Part shown: positions 15,431-23,779 of the stretch, piece after piece
Layout of the letters: each line of letters begins with the position of its first letter
Numbering within the stretch: position 1 is the stretch's first letter
Assembly: GCA_003235365.1 (NCBI GenBank)
Contig: QJWJ01000537.1
Span: forward strand, 1-37,860
Origin: Deltaproteobacteria bacterium
GTDB lineage: Bacteria > Myxococcota_A > Polyangia > Polyangiales > Polyangiaceae
Length of the DNA stretch: 37,860 bases
Reading direction: 5' to 3'
Translations under genes and position numbers: made by a program
Notes under the pieces: generated by a model
Told to the model about the DNA's origin: nothing
Databases searched by the model: none
What the model saw: only the letters and a program-made list of their open reading frames with translations

Positions 15431-15790
15431 GAGCAAGCCCAGGTGCGCATTCGCGATTCGTGAACGCCCATCCGATGCAACACGAGCGAGGCGTGGCCAA
15501 GAGAAAACCCGGTGGTCGCCACGCGCCAAGGAGCCAGCGATTCGCTCCGCATCTGCCCGGGAGACTTCAAGGCGACGTGCCGTGGCCGGTAACGTGGACG
15601 GGACGGTGACCTGGTTCGCGAGCGCGAGTCAGTGCGGCTGCATCCAGCCGTTATTTTTGGGTCGGAGAGGCACGAATCGCTCGCCATTGAAACGTCGACC
15701 TGCCGGCTCACGGTGACCCGCAAAAGCTGCGCGAACGCGCCGCCCGTTGGCCCTTACCGCGTCGAGCGTTTCGAGCTAAGTGTCACAGTC
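15431..15790. other. Intergenic stretch
   Basis: About 360 bases between kinase and universal stress protein. A very short inverted repeat (GCTTG/CAAGC) sits at the kinase stop but is too weak to call a terminator. The stress-protein frame is open upstream from 15632, but this extension shows no domain and is not used. No other feature seen. Confidence 0.45.
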
Positions 15791-16702
15791 ATGACGGACG
15801 AAGAAGTCAGTACCGACCACCCCATCTTGGTGGCCGTCGGATTCGACGGCAGCGCGCGCGAAGCATTGCAGCAGGGCGCGCTGCGAGCAAAGACGACGAA
15901 TACGCCGATGACGGTATTGCACGTCGTGCATCGGCCCATCCCCATCGTCGCCGAAATGGGAAACTTGCCCGGCTACGATCGCGGCGACGAACCGGAACTG
16001 ATGCGACGCGTTTCGGAGCGCGTCACCAAGCTGGTCGAAGAACAAGCGCTCGGGCTGAAGAAAGGGCAACTGCGCATCGAGGTCGACGTCGCCGAAACGC
16101 CCCACGCGGCGATCGTGAGCAAGGCTGATCAGGTCGGGGCTCGCCTGCTCGTCGTGGGACATCGCGGCCACTCCGGGTTTGCACGGCTCGTGCTCGGCAG
16201 TGTAGCCCGACGCGTCGCCCGTACCGCTCCCTGTCCCGTGCTCTTGGCTCGATCGCATGCGCCCAGTCGACGCATGTTGGTCACCACGGATTTCTCCGAA
16301 GTGGCCCAGCGCGCGCTGGAATTCGCCGTCAGCGAGGCGCGCGCGCTAGACTACGAGATCGTTCTGCACCATCACATCGAATTGGCGTCGCCACTGTGGT
16401 CGAGCTTGTCAGCGTTTGGTCCAATCCCCCCGCAAATGGACGAAGAGACATTGCGACAGGTCGAGGCAGCCACCCAACAGCTGTTGCGAGACCAACTGAC
16501 ACGCGCTGGCGTCACAGGACGCGTGCTGGTCAGCGCGGGCTCAGCGACGGACGAAGCAATTGTGCACGTGGCGAGCGACCATGGCGCCGAACTGATCGTG
16601 ATGGGCAGCCACGGCCGCACCGGTGTACAGCGCATCGCGCTCGGCTCGACCACCGAATCCGTACTGATGCACGCGCACTGCTCGGTGATCGCAGTGCACT
16701 AA
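15791..16702 (+). CDS. Tandem-domain universal stress protein
   Basis: 303 residues with two UspA-type alpha/beta domains. Domain 1 (about 10-150) starts HPILVAVGFDGS and ends with the nucleotide-binding signature GHRGHSGFARLVLGSVAR. Domain 2 (about 160-303) starts RRMLVTTDFSE and ends GSHGRTGVQRIALGSTTES. Both keep the G-x2-G-x9-G-S/T pattern of ATP-binding members. The start chosen is ATG 15791 because it leaves nine residues before the first strand, as is usual; the Shine-Dalgarno is weak. The gene is cytosolic and stands alone or follows the kinase on the same strand. Known roles of the family are stress survival and nucleotide-dependent signalling; no partner is identified here. Confidence 0.92.
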   Translation: MTDEEVSTDHPILVAVGFDGSAREALQQGALRAKTTNTPMTVLHVVHRPIPIVAEMGNLPGYDRGDEPELMRRVSERVTKLVEEQALGLKKGQLRIEVDVAETPHAAIVSKADQVGARLLVVGHRGHSGFARLVLGSVARRVARTAPCPVLLARSHAPSRRMLVTTDFSEVAQRALEFAVSEARALDYEIVLHHHIELASPLWSSLSAFGPIPPQMDEETLRQVEAATQQLLRDQLTRAGVTGRVLVSAGSATDEAIVHVASDHGAELIVMGSHGRTGVQRIALGSTTESVLMHAHCSVIAVH

Positions 16703-16794
16703 ATGAGCAAGCACTAGTCGTCCCCCCTTTCCGCTGCGCCGCTCGACCACAAGTCCGCTTGAGCTCGCAAGGCACAAGCCTTAGTCTTCTCCGT

Positions 16795-17553
16795 GTGCCC
16801 GGTGGCTCCGCTTTCCTTTTGCTGTTCGTCCTGGCATCGATCGCCTACCTGGCGACGGCCAGTCTCTGGGTAGTGCTCCGCCGAACCAAGGGCACCAGGC
16901 GGTCGCGTCTGAAAACGCGCGCGAACAGTGGTGCCTGGCTGCTCAGCTGGCAGCTCCTCTGGGTCGGAGTCATGACCACAACGGGACTTGCTCAATTGTG
17001 GACTCCTCGCGACGTCGGCACCCCTGTCGTTCACCCGTTGGCCGCTCTTGCTGGTGGAGCCTCGTTCTACCCGCTTGTTTACTACGCGGCAGCTGTGCTC
17101 TATCAGGCCTTTGGCCTCCGCCAGCACTCCCTGACGAATAGCGTCGACAGCCTTCGACGAACGTACCCTCGCTCCAAGCGCCAGAAGTGCTACTTCGCAA
17201 TTGGTTTGGCCGGACTCAACCCCATTACCGAAGAGTGGATGTTTCGCGGCGTCGCCGTTCACTGGCTGTACTCCCTGACTGGCACCGAGTGGACAGTCGT
17301 GATTGGCTTCCTCGCTTCAATAGCCGCGCATGCGTACCAGGGGCGCACCAGCCTGGTTTTCCACGGCCTGTTTACTGCTGCCGCCTGCTACCTGGTACTC
17401 TCCCCACTCGGCTTGCCCGGCGCCATCGGCCTCCACCTCGTCGGCGACGGGTATCCACTGGTCGTGCTCCGCAGATCAGTCGGTCTCTGGAAAGAGCAGA
17501 AGCGCCGGCTCCGCAAAGACAGGAGACGCGACGTGGTCCCGGAAGCTGCGTAG
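16795..17553 (+). CDS. CPBP-family intramembrane metalloprotease
   Basis: 252 residues from a GTG at 16795-16797 (a TTG at 16759 is possible). Strongly hydrophobic, with about six membrane segments (SAFLLLFVLASIAYLAT, LLSWQLLWVGVMTTTGLA, YPLVYYAAAVLYQAF and others). The glutamate motif EEWMFRG is near residue 146, the second motif is AHAYQG, and the third is LHLVGDGYPLVVL. These are the three conserved CPBP/Abi (CaaX protease and bacteriocin-processing) motifs with metal-binding Glu/His. The C-terminal end is very basic and cytosolic. Family members cleave prenylated or membrane peptides, or protect from self-made bacteriocins; the substrate here is unknown. The frame extends upstream into the stress-protein gene but that part overlaps coding DNA on the same strand and is rejected. 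Confidence 0.85.
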   Translation: MPGGSAFLLLFVLASIAYLATASLWVVLRRTKGTRRSRLKTRANSGAWLLSWQLLWVGVMTTTGLAQLWTPRDVGTPVVHPLAALAGGASFYPLVYYAAAVLYQAFGLRQHSLTNSVDSLRRTYPRSKRQKCYFAIGLAGLNPITEEWMFRGVAVHWLYSLTGTEWTVVIGFLASIAAHAYQGRTSLVFHGLFTAAACYLVLSPLGLPGAIGLHLVGDGYPLVVLRRSVGLWKEQKRRLRKDRRRDVVPEAA

Positions 17554-18458
17554 CAGGCCAGTGAATCAGGCAGGCGCCTTCAGCTCCTTCAGGCGCCACG
17601 CTCCGCATCAGCGTCCCCTACAGGGGGCGGCCCATCGTCGCCGCTGCTTCCTCTTGGCTCTGGGCACCGGTAACCGCGGGCGACCGCGAACTGGCAACGT
17701 CCATCGCCGCTTGCCACCTCTCACGACGCGTACGAGAAGTTGCGAGAGTGTTTCACGGAGCCTAAACAACGAAACTACGTTATCCCGATCTGTCCAAATC
17801 CTGGACCTGGTTCTTACCGCGTAGGCATTGGCGGCCCCCCCGACTTCTCACGGGAGTGACGTGGGATACCTTGTTTCCGCAACAGGTGTAAACCGCCGCA
17901 AAAGCGCACCGCTCCGCGCGTACACGAGACCCTGACAGATTTCCAGAATTTCAACCAACATTGACTAGACAGGAAGAACCGAGCGCTTTGCTCTGCCTCC
18001 CAAGCATCCGTGTTGGGCCGCGCTCACGGCCGCAAAACTCCAAAGTTAAGCCCCCGGCGTCGAGAATCTCCCCGGAGTTCGGTCACCCGGCGCGGCACGA
18101 AGTCGCGCTTTACAGGTCGCTCTACCCCAAGCTACACGCTGTCCATACGGGAGTACACATTCGACCGTAACTGGGGAGATGCTGGCAGGTGTTTACACGT
18201 TCACTCACAAGCCGACACCCTATGCACCGGGCACCCAACCAGCGGTCCGTTCAGGCGCACTGCCCACCGGTGAACTCACGCACCGCGCTGCCCAAACACC
18301 ACCCGAGAGGACCGGAAATCGGGACTGCGGGCACAGGGTATACCCGGGAGTCAGGCGTGGCACCAGGACGCGTTCAGGCGTTGCCACACGTCGTGGACGC
18401 ACTGAAAGCGATGCTTGGGTTAGACAGGCCAACCAACAACACCGAGACCGACAAGTAG
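17554..18458. other. Long stretch without a convincing gene
   Basis: About 905 bases. Parts (17740-17960) are richer in A/T than the neighbours, with frequent stop codons in all frames. Short open frames occur, the last ending TAG at 18456-18458 directly before an ATG, but none resembles a protein family. A 12-base piece at 18040-18051 recalls the 5S rRNA 'AAGTTAAGC' box, but the rest does not fold or match as 5S. It likely holds the promoter of the methyltransferase; small RNAs cannot be excluded. Confidence 0.5.
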
Positions 18459-18491
18459 ATGGAGCCCCCCTTGGAGGAAGCATTCAGCCAG

Positions 18492-19394
18492 ATGAGAACG
18501 GGTCGACGTGGCGGTTTGCCTCTCGTCAGCAACGTTTCTGACACCGCCCGCTGGGTTGCAAGCTATCGCGCAGCTGAGTCAGAGCGCCCCGACGCACTGT
18601 TTCACGACCCGTACGCAGGGCAGCTAGCGGGCAACGACGGTTTGGCCATGACAGCGCTCGCACCGCGTCACCTGCGGAGCGGATGGCCGCTAGTCGTGCG
18701 GACGAAACTCATCGACGACATCGTCGCAACCGCCGTCTCGCAGGGCTGCGACTGTATCGTGAACCTGGGCGCAGGCTTCGACACTCGCCCCTATCGGCTT
18801 CGCTTGCCACCTTCCCTCAGCTGGGTGGAAGCCGATATGCCGGCGATCATCGACGAAAAGGAAGCGTTGCTGCGAGACGCCACTCCCTCGTGTTCACTCG
18901 AACGAGTGCGACTGGATCTCGCGAACCAGGCGGCCCGCGAGGCACTGTTGAAGGACGTCAGCACATCCAACAACGACGTTCTCGTCATCAGTGAGGGCGT
19001 CCTGGTCTATCTCGATGACCATGCCATCACCGCGCTTTCGGACGGTCTGATTGCCCACTCGAGCCTGCGCTGGTGGCTCGTCGACTTCTTCTCGCCAAGA
19101 GTCCTGGCGCTGATGCAGAAGGGCACCGGACAAGCCTTCGAACGGGCGCCACTGAAGTTCGCTCCCCCAAACGGCGTGGCGTTCTTCGAGAAGTTGGGCT
19201 GGTCCGTGACTCAGTTGCACTCGGTGATGCGGGAAGCGACTCGATTGCGCAGAGCCCCATTGCTCGTGCGCCTCGCGCAACTGCGCCCAGAACCGGATCC
19301 GCGCCAGCTCGGAACCGCGCACTGGGGGGCCGTTGTTCTCCTAGAACACGCAGCGCGCGGCGCGGCCGCAACCCGTGGGATGTTGACGCCCTGA
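18492..19394 (+). CDS. Class I SAM-dependent methyltransferase, TIGR00027 / leucine carboxyl methyltransferase-like
   Basis: About 300 residues. The N-terminus carries SDTARWVASYRAAESERP and DALFHDPYAGQLAG, characteristic of this family. The SAM-binding motif I is VNLGAGFDTRPYRL, the acidic end of strand 2 is VEADMP, and a further motif is VLVISEGVLVYL. Such enzymes O-methylate carboxylates or hydroxyls and often occur in secondary-metabolite loci. The start is ATG 18492 with GGAGG about 14 bases upstream; ATG 18459, directly after a stop and with no Shine-Dalgarno, would add 11 residues. It converges tail-to-tail on the next gene with only three bases between stops. Context (tandem flavoproteins and a metal oxidase nearby) fits tailoring of a small molecule, but co-regulation is not shown. 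Confidence 0.85.
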   Translation: MRTGRRGGLPLVSNVSDTARWVASYRAAESERPDALFHDPYAGQLAGNDGLAMTALAPRHLRSGWPLVVRTKLIDDIVATAVSQGCDCIVNLGAGFDTRPYRLRLPPSLSWVEADMPAIIDEKEALLRDATPSCSLERVRLDLANQAAREALLKDVSTSNNDVLVISEGVLVYLDDHAITALSDGLIAHSSLRWWLVDFFSPRVLALMQKGTGQAFERAPLKFAPPNGVAFFEKLGWSVTQLHSVMREATRLRRAPLLVRLAQLRPEPDPRQLGTAHWGAVVLLEHAARGAAATRGMLTP

Positions 19395-19397
19395 GCT

Positions 19398-19976
19398 TCA
19401 GGCCGCCCAATGTATCGTAAACCCAACTCGTTCCAACCTGGGCCGCTCCAGATCCCAATCGTGAAACTCCACATTCGAGATCCGCTTTCCCATGGCCTCG
19501 AGCGAGAAGGCGACGAATCCGGGCCCGTACCCGCCAATGTAGGGCAACCCCTTCACGTCGATGAGGTGCACCTTGAGACAGTTGTCGCCAAGTTCCGCCT
19601 GCATACGTCCTTCGGAGAAGTCGCGCCGAAGCAGCTTGTCAGCCTTCTTCACGAGAAGCGCTGGAGTCAGCATCTTCAACAGTACCCGGAGAAACGAGTT
19701 CGCTGCCGCTGACGCCGCGTACTGGCCGCATTCATAAAGGATGTCCTTTGCCTTTCCCGAATCGTTCGCCCCCACATGCTCGACGACGTGCTCGATGATC
19801 TCGTTCATCAATGAAATCTCATACCAACCGGCGGAGTCCACGCCGGAGACGAGTATCTTCTGCAACTCCGGGGAAAAACTGGCGGACATCTCTGCCCAAG
19901 CTGCTTCGCCCACTTTCTCGCGCAGGAACCGCGCCATCGCCGACAACATGTACCCACGCCCACGGATTTCGCTCAT
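19398..19976 (-). CDS. TIGR02265/DUF2378-like myxobacterial protein
   Basis: 192 residues, starting ATG 19974-19976 (MSEIRGRGYML). Mostly helical in the first 100 residues (MLSAMARFLREKVGEAAW, YEISLMNEIIEHVVEHVG, NSFLRVLLKMLTPALLVKK), then a beta-rich part (QAELGDNCLKVHLIDVKGLP, SNVEFHDWDLERPR). This plan resembles the TIGR02265/DUF2378 paralogous family that is expanded in myxobacteria, which shares features with H-NOX/V4R-like ligand-sensing domains. Assignment is by pattern, moderate confidence. No heme-ligating histidine is obvious. It is divergent from the flavoprotein genes, with a 366-base gap, so it may be their regulator or sensor; that is inference. Confidence 0.6.
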   Translation of the reverse strand: MSEIRGRGYMLSAMARFLREKVGEAAWAEMSASFSPELQKILVSGVDSAGWYEISLMNEIIEHVVEHVGANDSGKAKDILYECGQYAASAAANSFLRVLLKMLTPALLVKKADKLLRRDFSEGRMQAELGDNCLKVHLIDVKGLPYIGGYGPGFVAFSLEAMGKRISNVEFHDWDLERPRLERVGFTIHWAA

Positions 19977-20342
19977 GTGTGTTCTCTCCTCGCGAACTTC
20001 CGCTTACCACGCGGAAGCACACTCTGCCGTCGATTTGTTATCCCCATCTCGCGTCGAGACGTACGAACCGGCCCTCCTGAACAGCGACCAGTAAGTCCTC
20101 CACACACTGGGGAAGCTGGAACGACGACTAGGCACTCTTCGGTGTGGGACAGCGCCTGACCACCAATGATGAACACAGCATCTGACAGAATCCGCAACCT
20201 CGCCGCTGCGGGTCGCCCGAGCCACCAAAGTCGTTTCGCCCACGGGATCGAGACCTATGCGGACTTCAGAATCGCTTTCGTATTCGCCGCGCCGCCCCCA
20301 CGCACACTGTAACCCATCAGGTAACAAGGAAGGAGACAGGTA
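19977..20342. promoter_or_regulatory. Divergent intergenic region upstream of the flavoprotein operon
   Basis: 366 bases between two divergent starts, so it must carry at least two promoters. The right end holds the Shine-Dalgarno AGGAGA (20331-20336), six bases before the GTG of the first flavoprotein. I could not assign sigma-factor boxes or an operator palindrome with confidence. Confidence 0.45.
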
Positions 20343-21983
20343 GTGTCCCACACAACGTACATGATCCTCGGAGCTGGTCCAGCCGGCATACAGCTTTCCT
20401 ACTTCTTGAAACGCGCGGGCATCGACCACGTGGTCATCGACAAGGCGCGAATTCCGGGTTCCTTCTTCAAAGACTATCCCCGGCATCGCAAGCTACTGTC
20501 GATCAACAAGGTATTCACTGGCGTCAAGGACCCCGAGAAGAACCTGCGCTGGGATTGGAACTCCCTGATCTCGGACGAAGAGGGCCCACTGTTCGCGGAC
20601 TTCTCTCGCGCCTATTTTCCTGACGCCGACGACCTCGTCGCCTACCTCGATGCGTTCGTGAGATTTCACGAGATAGAGGTGGAGTACGGCTTCGACGTAC
20701 AGCGGGTTTCGCGGGAATCGCCCCGCGGTCGTTTCATCGTGACGTCCACCGACGGCAGACAACGCAGCTGCGATCGCCTTGTCGTCGCGACGGGCGTCTC
20801 GAAAGGTTGGACGCCGGATTTTCAGGGTGTGGAGCTCTGCGAGCACTACACCGACGTTTCGGTTCACCCGCAATCGTTTGCCAATCAGCGCGTGCTGATC
20901 GTTGGAAAAGGCAACTCCGCCTTCGAGACGGCCGACGCGCTGATCCCCACAGCCGCGTCCATACACTTGGCCAGTCCGACCCCGCTGCGCATGGCCTGGC
21001 AGACGCATTTCGTCGGCAACCTCCGCGCGGTCAACAACAACCTACTCGATACGTACCAACTGAAGTCACAGAACGCCATCCTAGACGCAGAAGTCCAGCA
21101 GATAGCACGGCGAGGCAAGGAGTTCGACGTCACGTTCTCTTACGCCCATGCAGCCGGAGAGGTGGAAACACTCACTTACGATCGGGTCATCTTGTGCACC
21201 GGCTTTCGTTTCGATGCGAGCATCTTCGACGTCGACTGCAAACCGGAGCTCACCGACTGCCAACGCCTGCCCAAGATGACGTCCGAGTGGGAATCGCCAA
21301 ACGTCCCCGACCTATTCTTCGCGGGAACGCTCATGCAGTATCGCGATTACAAGCAGTACATGTCCTCGTTCATTCACGGCTTTCGCTACAACATTCGAGC
21401 GCTCAGTCGGATCCTCGAAGACCGCTACCACGAAACACCATGGCCCACTCGAGCTGTCGACCTTTCCTCTCCGGAGATAGCCCAGGCGCTGTTGGCCCGC
21501 ATGAACGTCTCCTCGGCTCTCTGGCAGCAGCCCGGCTTCTTGGCAGATCTCGTACAACTGGACAGTGGCCCCCGACACGCGGAGTACATCGAGGAGTTAC
21601 CTCTGGACCTGGCCAAGGACAAACACCTAGCGCGCGGAAGATGGCTCGTGTTGACGTTGGAGTACGGCAAGGAGAAGGCCATCGACCCGTTTCACGTCGA
21701 GCGAGTTCATCGTCGTGACGTCGACAACGCACAGCACAGCGCGTTCCTACATCCGATCGTGAGACTGTTCGTCGGCGGACAAGAGCGGCATGAACACCAC
21801 GTCCTCGAAGACCTCGCCGCCGAGTGGGCCGAGCCAGAGCACGTCGAACCCCTCGAGAAATTCGTGGGGAGCGTGCTCGCGGGGGACTTGGACGCTGCCA
21901 CTCCCGCGAAGAGCAGCAAGCCTTCACCCATCCGATCCGGGTTTCTCCCTACCGCCAGCGTTCGAGAAGCAGGCACCACCTGA
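20343..21983 (+). CDS. FOXRED2-like FAD/NAD(P)-dependent oxidoreductase, copy 1
   Basis: 546 residues, GTG start at 20343 behind AGGAGA. The FAD-binding Rossmann motif is GAGPAG (10-15) in MILGAGPAGIQLSYFLKRAG; the NAD(P)-binding motif is VLIVGKGNSAFETADAL (about residue 183). Family signatures are DYPRHRKLLSINK, RWDWNSLISD, AYFPDADDLVAYLDAF, NNLLDTYQLKSQNAIL and SSFIHGFRYN. These match the layout of FOXRED2/ERFAD-type flavoproteins, related to flavin monooxygenases. No signal peptide, so cytosolic here. About 140 C-terminal residues form an extra domain (LDLAKDKHLARGRWLVLTLE). It is the first gene of a probable operon: the second copy starts 37 bases downstream and the HDO follows. The substrate is unknown. 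Confidence 0.9.
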   Translation: MSHTTYMILGAGPAGIQLSYFLKRAGIDHVVIDKARIPGSFFKDYPRHRKLLSINKVFTGVKDPEKNLRWDWNSLISDEEGPLFADFSRAYFPDADDLVAYLDAFVRFHEIEVEYGFDVQRVSRESPRGRFIVTSTDGRQRSCDRLVVATGVSKGWTPDFQGVELCEHYTDVSVHPQSFANQRVLIVGKGNSAFETADALIPTAASIHLASPTPLRMAWQTHFVGNLRAVNNNLLDTYQLKSQNAILDAEVQQIARRGKEFDVTFSYAHAAGEVETLTYDRVILCTGFRFDASIFDVDCKPELTDCQRLPKMTSEWESPNVPDLFFAGTLMQYRDYKQYMSSFIHGFRYNIRALSRILEDRYHETPWPTRAVDLSSPEIAQALLARMNVSSALWQQPGFLADLVQLDSGPRHAEYIEELPLDLAKDKHLARGRWLVLTLEYGKEKAIDPFHVERVHRRDVDNAQHSAFLHPIVRLFVGGQERHEHHVLEDLAAEWAEPEHVEPLEKFVGSVLAGDLDAATPAKSSKPSPIRSGFLPTASVREAGTT

Positions 21984-22020
21984 CTGACGTCGCCCCAACG
22001 AAAGAAAGCGCTCAGTAGCC

Positions 22021-23742
22021 ATGACAACTACAGTGAAGAACTTCGAAACACTCATCGTAGGAGCAGGACCTGCAGGATTGCAGCTGGCGTACTTCCTCGA
22101 GAAGGCCGGTCGCAGTTACGTTGTGTTGGAAGCCAACGACCAAGCCGGAAGCTTCTTTCGAGACTACCCGCGCCACCGGATGCTGCTGTCGATCAACAAG
22201 ATCAACGTGGGTCGAGAGCAGACCGACTTCAAACTGCGTCACGACTGGAACTGCCTGTTGACGCACGCCGGCGACGAAATGCCTTTTGGGGACTATTCGG
22301 ACGAGTACTTCCCCAAAGCGGACACGCTCGTCAGATACCTCGGAGATTTCGCTGAACGATTTGGACTCAACATCATCTATCGGTCTGCAGTCGAGACCAT
22401 CGAGAAAGAGGGAGAGAGCTTCGAAATCAGGTGCCAAGCGGGAACGACGTACACCGCCAAGCGAGTCGTGGTCGCTTCGGGGTTGTTCAAGCCGTGGATG
22501 CCCGACATTCCAGGCATCGAACTCGCCGAGGGCTACGAGGAGATGTCTGTCGATCCGAAGGACTTCACCGGGCAGACGGTACTGATTCTCGGGAAGGGAA
22601 ACTCCGCCCTGGAGACGGCCAACAACCTCCTCGCCCATGCAAGCTACATCCACTTGTCCAGTCCCCAACCGATGAAGCTCGCCTACGACACTCACTTCGT
22701 TGGCCACGCGCGCTCGGTCAATGGCGTATTCCACGACAGCTACCTGCTGAAGTCGCAGAACGGTATCCTCGATGGTCCCACACACAGCATCGCCAGGCTT
22801 CCCAACGGCAAGTTCCGCGTCCGCTGGTCGGCGATCCACACCGAGGTCGAGTCGGAGATCGAGCAGTTCGAGTACGACCGGGTCATTCGGTGTACCGGCT
22901 TTCAGATGGACCGCAGCATCTTCGGTGACAGCTGCAAACCTGCGCTGCGCTCCTGTGGGCGCCTGCCGGCGATGACTGGCCGTTGGGAATCGACGAACGT
23001 CCCAGGACTGTTCTTCGCAGGAACGATGATGCAAGGCATCGACTACAAGAAGTCACAGTCGTCGTTCATCCACGGATTCAGGTACAACGTCAGAACGCTG
23101 TTTCACATTCTCGAAGAACGCGACCACCGGCAGGCTCTTCCACACGACGAGATCGAATGTAGCCCGAGCGCGATTGCCGACAAACTGCTCGAGCGAGCCA
23201 ACAACTGCTCGTCATTGTGGCAGCAGATTGGTTTTCTCTGCGACGTCGTACTCTTGCCGAAGGATGGGAGGGGCAAGGCCCTGTGGTACTACGACTTGAA
23301 CCAACAACTCGTTCGCGAGGGCGAGTGGGGGCAAGACCCGTGCTACGACTACTACATCTCGATGATGACGTACGGCCCGGGTGTCGGCCATCCGAACTTC
23401 AAGGGAACGGCCTTCAATCATCCTCACATGCATCCCTACGATCATGACAAGCAGTGCGGCGATCTCGTCACGGAGATTCACCCCGTACTCAAGCACTTCA
23501 AGGGCGACGAGCTGCAAGTCGAGTATCACATGCGAACAGACTTCCTCACGGACTGGGATTCGGACTTCTACCGCAACCCGCTGCTCGAGTTCCTCGAGTG
23601 GGACCTCCGCGGCGGTGAGCGTCCTACGGGAAATCGACCTCAGACCCGCGAATTGATCCGGGACGGCGACATGAGATTCAGCGATGTCTTGATCAACGGG
23701 GAATCTTTGGGAAACAGACGCGGGTTTGCTTCAGCCGAATAG
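22021..23742 (+). CDS. FOXRED2-like FAD/NAD(P)-dependent oxidoreductase, copy 2
   Basis: 573 residues from ATG 22021. Clear paralogue of the preceding gene: FAD motif GAGPAG (14-19) in VGAGPAGLQLAYFLEKAG; DYPRHRMLLSINKINVG; LRHDWNCLLTHAGDE; EYFPKADTLVRYLGDFAERF; NAD(P) motif VLILGKGNSALETANNLL; LLKSQNGILDG; VIRCTGFQMDRSIFG; and SSFIHGFRYN. The C-terminal domain (GEWGQDPCYDYYISMMTYG, FNHPHMHPYDHDKQCGD) is richer in His and Tyr than in copy 1. Overall similarity is high in the core and lower in this domain, which suggests an old duplication with divergence of substrate or partner. Cytosolic. The stop is 37 bases before the HDO start, so flavoprotein and metal oxidase are likely made together. 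Confidence 0.9.
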   Translation: MTTTVKNFETLIVGAGPAGLQLAYFLEKAGRSYVVLEANDQAGSFFRDYPRHRMLLSINKINVGREQTDFKLRHDWNCLLTHAGDEMPFGDYSDEYFPKADTLVRYLGDFAERFGLNIIYRSAVETIEKEGESFEIRCQAGTTYTAKRVVVASGLFKPWMPDIPGIELAEGYEEMSVDPKDFTGQTVLILGKGNSALETANNLLAHASYIHLSSPQPMKLAYDTHFVGHARSVNGVFHDSYLLKSQNGILDGPTHSIARLPNGKFRVRWSAIHTEVESEIEQFEYDRVIRCTGFQMDRSIFGDSCKPALRSCGRLPAMTGRWESTNVPGLFFAGTMMQGIDYKKSQSSFIHGFRYNVRTLFHILEERDHRQALPHDEIECSPSAIADKLLERANNCSSLWQQIGFLCDVVLLPKDGRGKALWYYDLNQQLVREGEWGQDPCYDYYISMMTYGPGVGHPNFKGTAFNHPHMHPYDHDKQCGDLVTEIHPVLKHFKGDELQVEYHMRTDFLTDWDSDFYRNPLLEFLEWDLRGGERPTGNRPQTRELIRDGDMRFSDVLINGESLGNRRGFASAE

Positions 23743-23779
23743 GTTGCACAGCCAAGGGAACGAGAAAGGACCAGGATTC

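Noticed and set aside
15424..15437. GCTTG/CAAGC inverted repeat at the kinase stop as terminator
   Set aside because: Five-base stem, no U-tract; too weak.
18040..18051. CCAAAGTTAAGC resembling the conserved box of 5S rRNA
   Set aside because: Flanking sequence does not match 5S rRNA and the expected helices do not form; no rRNA operon is nearby.
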